Assembly: GCF_019578655.1 (NCBI RefSeq)
Contig: NC_063263.1
Coordinates: 12,275,001-12,339,000 of the forward strand
Source: Ricinus communis
Lineage: Eukaryota; Streptophyta; Magnoliopsida; Malpighiales; Euphorbiaceae
Direction: 5' to 3'
DNA: 64,000 nt
The position numbers were made by a program, and so were the translations under genes. Below, one piece after another: positions 25,503 to 37,500 of the stretch; the stretch's first letter is position 1, and each line of letters begins with the position of its first letter. The notes beneath the pieces are model-generated. The model was not told where the DNA came from. It did not search any database and saw only the letters and a program-made list of their open reading frames with translations.

Positions 25503-27589
25503 GTGAATCTGGGGAGCTATCTTTCTCTTCTCTGCCAAGTATTATTTTCTTTGTTATCAAGTAGTACTTTGTTTAGGCCAGCTGATTTTGTGGACTTTGT
25601 TTTAGCCTGTTGGTGTTCTAGAGGTACGCTACTGTTGAATTTATCAGGGATTTGCTAGTTGTAATCTTTGTTATTATAAATAGAACTGCATTAGTATTGG
25701 CAGACATGGCCAGTTTCAGCAGATATTTCTAGAAGTAGCTGAAGATGCTAAACAAGCATTAGGTAAAGATTTGCTACTTGCTTCTGCAGCTTCGCAATTA
25801 ACTCTGAAACAGTATGTTTTCCCCTTGCGAGTAAAGGATGTATAGCTTTGATGCTGCATTGTTTTTTTTCTCAACTAGTTCATTATGAATCTTAACTTGC
25901 CAATTGTAGAAGATTGCAAAATCCAATTTCTGAACATTTTCCTTCATTTATTTTTCTGAACACACCACTCCAGTAGGTTAAGGCAAGCAATTTTTTGCGG
26001 GGGCCCTGATCACAGGTCGTGTGTCCCTGGTCTGATATTGTAAGAGGGGCTTTGACAGGGTGTTCTTTTGTATACATTTGTTATAATTTTTTTTATATCA
26101 TTTTATGCATGGATCAAGCTTAGTTAAAACACCCGGGTTCAATCAACCGACATATATTGGACTCGGACCTAAAGTGTAAAGGTTTGAACACGGGTTAGCC
26201 TGTTTGTATAGTTGGCCAGCCTGAGATTATAAATGTTCTGAAAACAGACAAGAAATCAAAAAGTAATTGCATAAGATTTTCTGAATTCATCCTCTTAAAA
26301 GAAAAATAACAAAAACGACTTGAATATTAAAAATATTAAAAGCCGAGAATGGAGCTTAATCTTTGAGCATAACGAAGGATAAGATTAGCCGTTCCTTGTA
26401 TTTGAATCTGGTTGTGATAGGCATGATAATACTCCGTAGCCATACCATATGAAAATGTAGAAATTTCATGACTTGGAGACTGCCAGGCTGAAACGAAAGC
26501 TGTTCGGATTTGTGATAATTATATTGTTGCCTTGACAAGCTTTGTGCTGATTGCTGGAGCAAAAATCTTGCGCTAGTCGCAGAAATGGTACGGTTCACAT
26601 TTCTTTCACTATGGCAAACACAGTATCTGTATGTATATGGCCAGGTCATCCCTCCTGTCTAAAACTACTGATTTTTCACACTTTTTTCCTAGGTTAGAAT
26701 CAGTAGTGTTTGATTATGTGTCTTTCAAAAAAATAATACTTTTATAGCTCTAGACTGTAATTATCAATTAAGAAATGTTATTGTTTGACTAAGTTACAGC
26801 TTAGCTCAAATTATTTCTGTTGCTCCCTCATTTCCTTCATGCATGAAGTTTTTTACTCCATAACTTATATCCAAGAGCAGAAACTGGAGCAGATAGTAGT
26901 TGAGCTTTGGTAGCTTTACCAACAATGATGCAGGAAGTTTTGCACCATTTTCAGCCAAAGGTAGGCTTTCCATCAGTTTCGATGAATAGGTTGAATTTTA
27001 CACTACATAGTTTACTTTGAACAATAGGTGATGATCAAATCAGATCGAATTTAGACCAGATCAATCAAGCTTGGTCAATTTGGCAATCGCCTTTTCCAAT
27101 AAGAATGAATCACCTTAGGTTCTGGATGGTCGTTCAAGACTTTAAGATTAATGTGGCATTATATTATGGTCCCTTCAAAACTCTTAAAACCGCTGAACCA
27201 AAGCTTATTGGTTATTAAGAACAAACCAGGTAGAATCCTCGCTGCTAACTTCCATTTCATACTGGTCTCTTTCATCCTTTAAATCATGTCTTAATAGCTG
27301 ATACACTTGGTGGTCGTTATATATGCAATGCAACGATCAAGTCTCATTCGGCAGCTTGGAGTAAATTGAAAGCATTTATCTGATAGTAAAATATGGAAGC
27401 TCACATTCAAGATTTACATTGAAAATAACAACACTGTAGAATGCTGTGTATTTGTGTTTGGGGAATTTGGGGCAGGAACGCTGTTGAATTAAATTTTGCA
27501 CAGACCATATGCAATAGAACTTGACAACTGAACAACAAGAATGAAAACAGAAATTACAACACCCCTCAAATCTCAAGGCAGTTTAAACT
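25503..27589. other. AFB2-like 3' UTR and intergenic DNA
   Basis: The 3' UTR probably runs several hundred bases past 25502. No coding exon was recognised. A 97-codon minus frame at 26356-26649 has mixed composition but no recognisable motif and no matching splice context. CCCGGGTTCAATC near 26132 recalls a Pol III B box but stands alone. Confidence 0.5.
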
Positions 27590-29647
27590 TTAGAAGCAGC
27601 ATTCATCCAGCACACAACAGCAACAAAGTGCAGCCAAACTGCAAATACAAAATATAGAACCGTCAGTTTGATAGTTAGAAAAAACAGAATCAACAATCTA
27701 TTCATCTATTCCAAGCATTTTTTAGATTTTTCCCTCAAGGACAGTCTAGTAGTTGAAGCTTTCAGTAAGGAGAAAGCAATGGAAGGGAAAGTCCATAGCC
27801 TTTAACATTATAATCCAGCAAATTAGAAAAATAACCTTATTCTGTTACTTTAGTAGTGCCTGCTGAGCATATAACTCGAATTCTAAATGTAGAACCAATA
27901 TCTCTTAAAAAAGGGAGTTAACATCTTCAATGTTAGATGCTAAGAACTATGAGACTGAAAGAGTATAATGTTCACAGATTCAGGGAAGCTTGAAAACTAA
28001 ATGCTTGTTAAATGAAAGAATATCTGGTAAGTGCCAAGTGCTAAGTGCTATTAAATCTATTAGTTCTAATAAGGATGTTATAAGTATGGGATTGCTTCTG
28101 CACTTAAATTCTGAGTGTTGCTATTCTCTCATCGACCATGCGCCCCACAATTTTGGTAAAACAAGCTGCACTTGTGCTCTGATTTATGCAAAGGGTCTTG
28201 ACATTAATGATTCACCATAGTCAATCAAAGGACATGCTGCATTGTTCAACAGGCCTAGGCATTTGGGTTCCATAAATGACAAGATTAGAGCAAATTACTT
28301 CTCAATATTATTACTGAAAATCTAAGCCTGGTTTCAACAATTCAATCTCATTTTCCATTCCCGAATTTACAAGTTCTTTCCATTTTGTAGTATTATTATT
28401 TTCTGTATATCTCATATGCAAGCACACACATAACAAAGGTAAAAATATATCTTTAAGGAATTTGGAAAACAAAAATCTGACCTATTCACTGCAACATCCT
28501 AAAAAGCTATTTACTGAAGAACTAGTTGTCTAATCGCATGCATTGGTCATACCCATTGACTGCCATGTTCACATCTAGTACCAGTCCAGCATTGCCTAAA
28601 TTACAAAAATATATTCAATATTCATAATCTCAAAGATTGAGACTGCACAGGGAGGAAGAAAACAATTAAAAAAAAACTAAGTTTCTAATCAAATGTTGTT
28701 AGTGCATCTTAGGCACATGGCACATATCTCAAAGTTCATGGAATTCTTATGTGACCCCATGCATATACAAGTTGCATTCAGAAAACTGCAGCAGGCATAA
28801 TTTGCTGAAGTTAAGTCCCTATCATTGCTAACATGCTTGAATAGATTTCTAAGCACAAGAAAATAGTATAAATTGTTAAGTTACCCCACACATACATAAA
28901 GTTGCATTCAGAGAACTGCAGTAAACTGTAATTTTCATAAGGTACACAACTGAACATCACACTGAAAATCAATAGCCAAGAAACACGTTCATTTTCATAA
29001 GATTTAATGACAAATTCTACTTAGGCAGCTGGTCATGGCATAAGCAAATTGCTCAAACAAGAGTTACGAAGGGGTTAACTAGAGTTAGAAAGAGTAAAGT
29101 ATACCTTAATTATCACAAAGGTAATCTACTTTTTTTATATAAATACGATCAAACACTCTAAACACAAAGCAATCAATCACTATGCAGCAATACACAAAAA
29201 TCATTAATATAAAACCATAAAGTTGACGTACCATCCTTGGAAAAACGAGGTACAGCCACCAGTGTTGTCTTGGTAATGGTGGTGCTCATAGTGATATTGA
29301 TGATGATATTGGGGCGGACCAGGACGAGGTGGAGGTGGTGGGTACCCTTCAGCGAAATAGCCTTGATACCCTTCGTATTGCTGACGTGGTCCAGGTGGTG
29401 GTGGGTAACCTGGAGGCGGGTATCCTTCATAAGGCTGTGGAGGCGGTGGTGGTGCCGATGGTGTATATCCTGGTGGTGGATATGATGGTGCGTACCCTAA
29501 CATCAGAAAATTCAACAAATACCCAAATTAGATTTTGAAACCCAAAATTCAAAATTTATCCCAATAATAACTAAAACTTGGAAAAAGAAGTTTAGGGTTT
29601 TCACCTGGAGGAGGGTAATGCTCATGAGGAGGCTTCTGATAACTCAT
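27590..29647 (-). CDS. CYSTM (cysteine-rich transmembrane) family protein, 3 exons, 118 aa
   Basis: Small membrane-anchored protein of a stress-associated family. Exons in transcript order: 29605-29647, 29232-29496 and 27590-27638 (357 nt, in frame, ending TAA). It starts MSYQKPPHEHYPPPG. A long Pro/Tyr/Gly/His region with PPGY-like repeats follows, then GGCTSFFQGC at the end of exon 2. The last exon, only 49 nt, encodes LAALCCCCVLDECCF, the hallmark CYSTM tail. That tail lies 1.6 kb from exon 2, so reading exon 2 alone would give a false C-terminus (WYVNFMVLY). CYSTM tails anchor proteins at the plasma membrane; which stress this one answers is unknown. The call is strong because the split glycine and cysteine codons restore the motif exactly. 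Confidence 0.92.
27639..29231 (-). other. 1.6 kb intron 2 of the CYSTM gene
   Basis: GT-AG intron of 1593 bp, far larger than the 49-nt exon it precedes. No nested gene or clear element was found. A plus-strand frame at 27990-28220 looks accidental. Confidence 0.75.
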
Positions 29648-29901
29648 TTTCGTAAAGCTGAGATTGAGAAATTTCTTTCTTGCCTGTAGAGATGACAAGG
29701 GATGTTTCTTATTTGTTTTGGTGTTCCGATACTGTAGGAGAAGCCTCATGGCTAGGATGATAAAATTCGTCTCCTAGCCGTTGGATCTATCGAAACATTT
29801 CTTATAGCCGTTATCGAAGTTGCTAATGTGAGAGCTCACAGTAACTTGTAGTAGACCGCTTCCGTAAGAGCACTGCGCTTCCAGCGGATATAATATCCGT
29901 A

Positions 29902-30397
29902 AGGAATAAGGTTAAATATGCCCCCCTGAACTTTGCAATGAAACTCAATTTTGCCATTTTTGACTTGTTTGATCAATTTAGCTCAGAACTTTTTTTTTTC
30001 TCAAATTGCCCCATTTCATTGAGAGGGTAACCCACTCTCCATAAAAGACGGCGAGTTTCTTAAGAATAAAAAATTAATAATTCTAACTAATTCATTGAAA
30101 AATAAAAAATCTAGTATGTATCTAAAATCTATTTTAATTATTAAGTTGAATCATAAAATATTTTAGTTTTTTTGTTTATGTATTTAAATTTTTTAAAACT
30201 TTGAAATGGTCTTTTTAAGAAAAGTTGAAAAATTAATTTTTTATTTTATCCTTAAAATTAATTTTTTTTAAACTCTCCCATTTAAGAGCTAATTTGATTT
30301 AGAATAATAAAGTTTTGGACTAAAATTGCCTAAAAGGTCAGAAAAGGCCAGATTGAATCTGATCATAAAATTTGGGGCTAAACTGAACTTTATTCCT
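29902..30397. mobile_element. ~496-bp putative MITE with ~85-bp terminal inverted repeats
   Basis: The left end and the reverse complement of the right end both begin AGGAATAA, then GTT. They share CCCC, a TCAAT, GGCC/GCCATTTT-like, TGAC and CAATTT series in the same order over about 85 bp, ending near CAGAACTTT / CCAAAACTTT. No coding capacity. It sits between the CYSTM promoter and the terpene synthase 3' end. A target duplication is not obvious and the superfamily is unclear. Confidence 0.55.
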
Positions 30398-31710
30398 ATT
30401 TGTAATAGAGTATTTCATTTTCATGGCCAGGCTGTGCAATTCGGCTCTGCCACATCATTGTGACTATTTCCCTATATCGCCACTCTTTTGCTGTTAGCGT
30501 TCCTTCAAAATGGATTGCAAAGTTGATGTTGTTTTTTGAAAAATCAAGAGGATTCTTAAAGGGTGTACTCACTAAATAGATATATCAAATCATTTAGTAA
30601 GATCAACACGAGCGATTTATAACTGATTTAATTGTTTTTTTTTTAAATAATATTTATTTTTATTAATATTTATTATAATAATTTAATTTAATTTAGTTTT
30701 ATGATAATTGATTTTATGATTTATAATAAATAATTATTATTTTAAAATTATATTTAATAGTTAAATAGTTATGATATTTATAATTATGACATTTCATATT
30801 AAATAACCTTTTATTAAAATCTGTTAATCCCTAATTTTAATATAACTCTTATAAATATTTTTAATAATGAGTTAAATAAAATTAAATATAACATTTTTAA
30901 TTATTATATAAGTTGCTGTTATTAATTTGTACCATTAAAAATAATATAATAGAATAAAATCTATTTAAAATTAAATCATATACCGTTGACAATTATTTAA
31001 TATATTAACAATAATTACTAATAAAATTTTATTTAATAGTTTAATTTATTAGCTATTATATATCATCTATCAGCTATCAACTACTAACTGTATTGATCAA
31101 CCGCATCAAACTATTATAAAACATAAATTCCTCTCTATTCTTATTTTTTTACTTATTTTTTTTTTACTCTTATCTTTTTTTTTAGTATACTCAATTACTT
31201 CTAATAGATAAAATATTTATAAATTTTTTTCAAACATTAAAATAATCAAAAAATATGACGCGCATCTAACAATGTAATATAATATATGCTAGTATATTTA
31301 GCTCAAAAAATCAATTTTTATTTTATGTTCTTTTAAACCACCAAAGTAGTAGGTTCAAAAGGTTTAGCATCTAATTTCAATATTTTTTTTACCATATTTA
31401 TTAAAAATTTTACTAAAATTCTTGAATCCAATCAAAACAAATAAATTAAAGAAAATATTAGATTCGGTTATATGATTCCATAAAATACATCTTAAACACG
31501 GTACCATAACTTCCCATACCTCAAAAAAGTTTTATATCCAAAGAGTAAGAATATTAATCAAGTAAATGAAAGTCAAACACAAGCTTTATTGAATTTGCAT
31601 TTTCAATCATCTCTCTCAACTGAATTTAAAGCTCACTAATTACAGTCCTTTTCTTCTTCTTTTTTTCTTTTCCTCTTTCTCTATATTGAATAAAATTTTC
31701 CCAGATTAAT
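30398..31710. other. AT-rich spacer between MITE and terpene synthase
   Basis: Highly AT-rich sequence without a supported gene. The part nearest 31711 probably contains the terpene synthase 3' UTR and polyadenylation site on the minus strand. Confidence 0.55.
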
Positions 31711-34471
31711 TTAGTACTGGTTCGTCTTGAGGGAAAGGGGTTGAATAAGTAAAGATACAACACGTTCCTTAGTATGGCGATTCTGAGCACCAAACCCATC
31801 TCCATTCTCATACATACAATGAGACATCCTCCCTAGATTCTTTGCTAATCTCATGAATGTTTGTGAGAAGACACTATTTCCAAAATGTTCTTCGTTTATC
31901 TTCTTCCATGTTTCCCTGATCAAAGATTCTATATGCTCCCGAGCTACTTCCTCTGAAACTCCGGTTTCATGCATGTAGCACTGCATCGCTTTAGGGACAT
32001 CACCTCTCTTCGATTCATGCTGTTCAAACCAAAAGTCCTCCCCCCCCCCCAAAAAAAAAAAGAAATTTAATGAATTGAAAAAGTGAAAGATAAACAAAGC
32101 AGTGCCAAATTAAATGAAAATATAAAGATATATACCGAGGCAGTGCCCAGATCATCTGTGAGTCGTGAAATCGTGCCTGACAATCGGATGATATTAGGAT
32201 AGTCTTTTAAGCAATCCATGCCCTCACTCGTAATTTCATTTGTGATGGTAAAATATGCATGCACTAATAGCAGTGGTCCAGCTATTGAAATCCAAGCATT
32301 CTCCAAGTATTCTTCCAGAGTTGGTGTATATCCACTGTAATACCACTTCGCTTCTAACAAATATGATTTACACAGATCTACCCACTGAAAATTTCCAGAA
32401 TTGAAGGAATCTGTGAACAACTTATATAAATGTAATGCTTAAGAAAAAAATTTAGAAAACATTTACCGCCTTCTTTAGATAAGGAATGATGTGAAGGTCC
32501 TGATTCTTAAGAACATCCAAAGCCATTTCATTGATGGAGTTGTGCAAAGCAAGAAAACATAGTTTCATATAATCAGGAAGTTGATCCATGGCATTGATAT
32601 CCCATCTGGAGAAAAGACATCACAGTTAAAGAAACACAGAATTGGTTTGTCAGAAAGGCTGGTGAAAAGTACGAAGTACACGAACAAACCTTTCAACAGC
32701 ATCAGTAAGTAGCTGAAGCTCATCCAAGGTGCCATAGATATCATAAACATCATCAATTACTGTTATAAGTGAACCAACTCTTGCTAGTGTTCTTCTTGAA
32801 TACCCAAATGGAAGCTCATACATCCCTCCAACTGTCCACAAGAAAATTTCCATTGGCCTGCTCCTCACGAAGCCCAATTTCTCACCTAGATTTGTGTTCT
32901 TCCACCAACTATATTTTATTGTACATGCATAAATATTAAATACTTATCAGATTTTAAAAATAAAAAGAATGTAAGAAGAAGAAGAAGAAGAAGAAATCAA
33001 TCAAATTTGATATTTGCAGCCGCCCTCCAACAATATGGGCCCTTTATACTTAATGTGAGTGTATATATTTTTTCGGTAAAATACGTAAAATAATTTGGCA
33101 AATGGGATGATTTTATATATTTTTACCTGGTAGAATGTTTCAAATCCTCCTGATGAACAGCTTGAATCATGTTGAAATTCAATTTGGCAAGCTCAAGGAA
33201 AATAGGCCTCATATCTCGGCTTTTCTCATAGACATGAATAAACCAGTTGGCCTCCAACCATTGCATCCTCCAATCCAATGGAAGCTCCAGTGCATGGCTT
33301 ACTATCATGGAAAAATACTCACCATTATTCTTACTTACATATTTCCTAAGATTATTAGTGGCAAACTCCCTTGCATCTTCCAGTATACTCTCTCCTTTTA
33401 CTGAAAGAAATGAAGCTTCATACAGATTGAGCAGTCCCTTTATATCACCACAAAGGTTCGCCTTGAAGTTTCCTTGCTCATCCTTGAAACTATTGAAGAC
33501 TTCTGCAGATATTACAAGACGAGTATTTTAGATTCAAATAATTTGTTGACAGATATGCATGCACACTGTGAACTGTAAAGACCAGATAGGTATATAACAC
33601 AAATATGTTCATCCAAGTATTAACAGTTTCTTGTAATTACTTGGCTTTTTCTTTTTTTACCTTGATGTGCATTATAGCCTTGCTGTCTTAGGAGTCTAAA
33701 TTCAAGTGCGGTGGAATACAGGTCCTTTCTCAGCTGCGAATTATTGCTAACATATATGATCTTCAGTATTGTTTCTATCTCATCCTCAAAATGGTAAGCT
33801 ATTCCAAGTCTTTGCAAAGCATCAATCATTTCCAATTGATCCAATATATTGTTACTTGTTTGTGTAAGCATCAGTTTCACCATCTCCTTCAATTCCTCCA
33901 TTCTCGTGGAGTATGGCTCTCCCTACATGATATTCAACACATCAATGATAGCTAAAGTAAATAAATAAATGCTATAATAATCAAAAGAGAAAGATAAACA
34001 TTTTCTTCTATTAAATGTTGTGAAAAGAACAGGTTTAGTTCATTGCAGGCCGCAGCTTTTAATAGTTATAAGTGAATACGAACACTACAAGACAAGAGAG
34101 ATACTTGTTAGGGATTTCAGGGTGCATTATAAAATGAATAAGCATGGAAAACTACTTGATTAGCGATAAGGGAAGAAAAAAAAAAAGAATAAGAAAGAAA
34201 AGCAGCAGAACAGAACGATTAATACCAGATATTGACTTGTCAAGGATTGAACAAACTTATAGTCGAAAGAAGAAGGCTTCCAGTTGCCAGATCTTCGGAC
34301 AATGGTTTCATTAGGAACAATGGTGGCAGTCATGCATTGAACAAGACAGGGAAGGGAATGTGGGTTCTTGCTGCCTACTGATAACCCAAGCAAAGTGGCA
34401 GTACTTGTTCTAAGTTGCAGATTTCTGTTGGAAGTGCATAAAGGATACGAAGCCAACTGAGAAAGAGCCAT
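31711..34471 (-). CDS. Plastid-targeted terpene synthase (TPS-b-like), 7 exons, 599 aa
   Basis: Class I terpene synthase that would ionise a prenyl diphosphate, probably geranyl or dimethylallyl diphosphate, in the plastid. Exons in transcript order: 34226-34471, 33661-33922, 33127-33502, 32690-32908, 32467-32605, 32136-32384, 31711-32019. Seven exons is the usual number in this family, and all phases match. The Met at 34471 ([10 protein letters not shown]) is preferred over the one at 34561 because a TATA box lies only 7 bp upstream of the latter. Residues 1 to about 50 look like a transit peptide. DDVYD at 347-351 binds the metal-diphosphate, and D491-D492-L-G-T495-A-S-H-E499 fits the NSE/DTE motif. 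Two oddities: RRx8W reads [11 protein letters not shown], with Phe69 where Trp is expected, and RxR is RSR (310-312). No stops or frameshifts. The product cannot be predicted. Confidence 0.92.
32041..32060. repeat. Homopolymer pair poly(C)/poly(A) in terpene synthase intron 6
   Basis: About ten C residues are followed by about ten A residues between exons 6 and 7. This is prone to sequencing or replication slippage but lies outside the coding sequence. Confidence 0.8.
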
Positions 34472-34567
34472 TGACAATGAAAGAAATAAAATGGGAAGAG
34501 AAGCTAAGCAATTAAATTGTTCTGCGTTGAGCTGAGAACTTGATCCAAATGCAACCTCCATTGAACG

Positions 34568-34575
34568 TATTTATA
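34568..34575 (-). promoter_or_regulatory. TATA box of the terpene synthase gene
   Basis: TATAAATA on the minus strand. The expected start of transcription 25-35 bp downstream falls at about 34535-34545, inside the frame that opens at 34561. The ATG at 34471 is therefore the likely start. Confidence 0.65.
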
Positions 34576-37500
34576 CATAGATAGATAGAGGGAACTCGCG
34601 CGCAATTTCTTATTCTATTATCATTATTGTTAGTATAATATAGTTTCTCTAACTAATGCCCCCACTGTCTCAATTCAGAAGTGAAGAAAATAAGAACACT
34701 ATCCAACCTGTTACTAATTATAATTAAATTATTAGAAAATATAAAATTAAGGGACTATAGACGTAGTTTATCCAAAAAAAAAATAAAAATATAGTAATAA
34801 ATTACATATTCTATTCGATACGAATAGGAGAAGACCCGACTCGATATTTTTAAAAAATAGAGAAATCAGAACTAAGTCAAGATGATACCGATTAACCCCT
34901 TCTTCTTGAGTTAAAAATCTTACCATTTTCTAATGAATATAATTAAGAGATATAAGTCGGAAGATAACTAAATCTTATCTTTAATTTAAACTTTAATTAA
35001 GTATAATATTTATTATAATAAGATGGAGGTGTAATTGAATTCAATGGACAAATTATGGGGCCTAACTCCACTCAAGATTTAATTCTACTCAATAAACTTT
35101 CATCTTTTTTTTTTTTTTTCCTTATTCTCAAAATAACACTCCAACTTAACTCAAACTTAATCATTAAGATACTTAAATAAATGAAAAATCCTCAAATTAA
35201 AACTAATATTTATAGATTCAAACTCGAATTGATATTTTTATCATATATATTTACTCTCTAACTGTTGGATAAAAATTGAATCACATTAACTTGGACAGGT
35301 ATACATGATAACTTTTGTTTCTTCTTCTAATTCATTTGGAAACATAGATTTTCATTAAAAGAAAAAACCAAAACTTAAAAGTATTTTCATTTTACAGTTT
35401 GAAGATATTTTTAAATTTTATTAATTATTTAATCTCTATAAAGAATGAATAAGAAAAAAAGAAAGTGACTTGAGGAGTCAACAATTTGCTTTGCATGGAA
35501 TTATAAGTGATTTTGTGTAGGATGCAGAGAGGTCCTGCGAGGCGGTTTCAACCCTTCATCAAACGTTCTTCGCGGTTTGAATAATCTGGAGAGGATATGG
35601 AATTTCAATAATTAAAGAAAATTATCAAAGAGAATGAAAAATGTGATAAGCGTTGTAGTGATCAGCCGGATCATGAAATTGTAAATCGTTTTAGAGTTTA
35701 GATTTAGTTTTACTATTTCAATCTAATTATGAACACTTAAATTATTAAATACCATGACTTCAGTTAAAAATAATTGTTCTAAAATACTTAAAAACTCTCT
35801 CTAACTCAATTAAGTATGTTAAGATTAAAATTTAACTTATTTTCATAATTAAGAAGTTAATCAAAACTCATTAAGCTCCTTAACAATTATTTTACATCTG
35901 AAGAGCTCGCCTACTCTCGTAGTCAAGTGATATAATTTTTATAAGTCTTAAGCTAATAAGTTTTTCTAACTCTCGTTGGTTAACTTACTCATAAACATGT
36001 AAATAAGCACAACTCATAATTAACTAAAGATCAAATAAGCATTGCTCCTATCCTAAACTCTAAAAGAAGTTTAGCCACATATAATTATGGCAATAAACAT
36101 AAACATAACTAAAGAATTAAAGATAAAACTCTTGCAATTGTATGATTTTTCATTCGATTTTCGTTTAGGACTTGTTATCTCATCTGGCCAATCTTCTTAG
36201 AATGATTCTTTATGTCCCTTTATACAAGAAAGGTTTCAATAAAATTTATTTGCTCTTAAATCCCAAAATCTATTTTTGAATACAAAATCTTTTGTCTTAT
36301 GAAACATGGCCTTAGCATGGCCATGCTTCCGAAATCTCTTCTTCTAATGGATGACACGGGTACTAGCATGTCCATATCACGACCATGTCACGACTATATC
36401 ATTCTAATCCATGATGGTTTAGAATTTTTAAATAAAAATACCTACAAAAAAGAAAACACTAATAAATACTTAAACAAAACTCTTAATTAGATAAAATTGA
36501 ACTAGAAATAATAAAAACTCTAAACTAAATTGTTCTAATTAAATTAATATTTTAATTAACTAATAATATTTATTTAGCCAAAATTCATTAAAAATTAACT
36601 CAAATATACGTAATAATTACATACATCAATAAAATACTCTAATAATTTAATTAAAATTTTAAAATTAAACTTTAAATATGTAATTACATTAAAAAAATTT
36701 AAATATTCCCAAAAATTTATTTCCAATATGCTTTAAATTAGTGAAACTAATTTTAAATATTATATAAGATAATAATAACTAAAGAAAATTATCATGATAA
36801 GCAAAGGAGTTATCAGAGCATCAGATTCCATTTCAAAGGCCGCTGGAACCAAGTTAGATAAGTTGTTCCTCATTTGCTGAAAGAGTCAAGAAACCATTAA
36901 TGATATCTATCATTTTATGGGGAATTGATAATTCTAAACCCTTGGTATAAGAATAACACTAAATTTCTATTACCATTATTGAGTGGATGAACTAAGACTC
37001 TTACATATTTTATACCCTTTAAAAGATGTAAGAAACCAGCCTATTAGATTAATCTTTTTTCATAATTAATTAGATTATCTAAACTTTGAAAAAGCAAACC
37101 TTCATTCTCATGGCCAAAAAATGAGCATTATCAAACAATTCACCATTTCCTGCAAGACTATGAGCAAATGTTGCTACTTGGGTTAGAAAAAGTAGCTAGA
37201 CAAGAGCCAAATTACCACCATAGCCAACTTTACCTAAACTCCTGCCAAATCTTATCGACATTTTCAGAAATTTATTTTAAACCCAACAAATAGAATTAAG
37301 CTTGAATCTAATTAATACCCAAATGACTAGAACTAGCTACTTGATTAGTTTGACTTTATTTTTTTATTTTAAATAATTGTATTTCTTATTCATTAGTGAT
37401 GTACAATTTATAATAAATATATATTAATTAATTAATCTTGTAATTGTGGAGTTGTTTAATTATTAAGAAACCGACTTTCTCTTATTATTATCATATTTCA

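Noticed and set aside
26356..26649. 97-codon minus frame downstream of the AFB2-like gene
   Set aside because: Mixed composition but no recognisable domain and no adjoining exons; lies in a probable 3' UTR or spacer.
29237..29538. Trp/Val-rich plus-strand frames
   Set aside because: They are the reverse strand of the Pro/Tyr-rich CYSTM exon.
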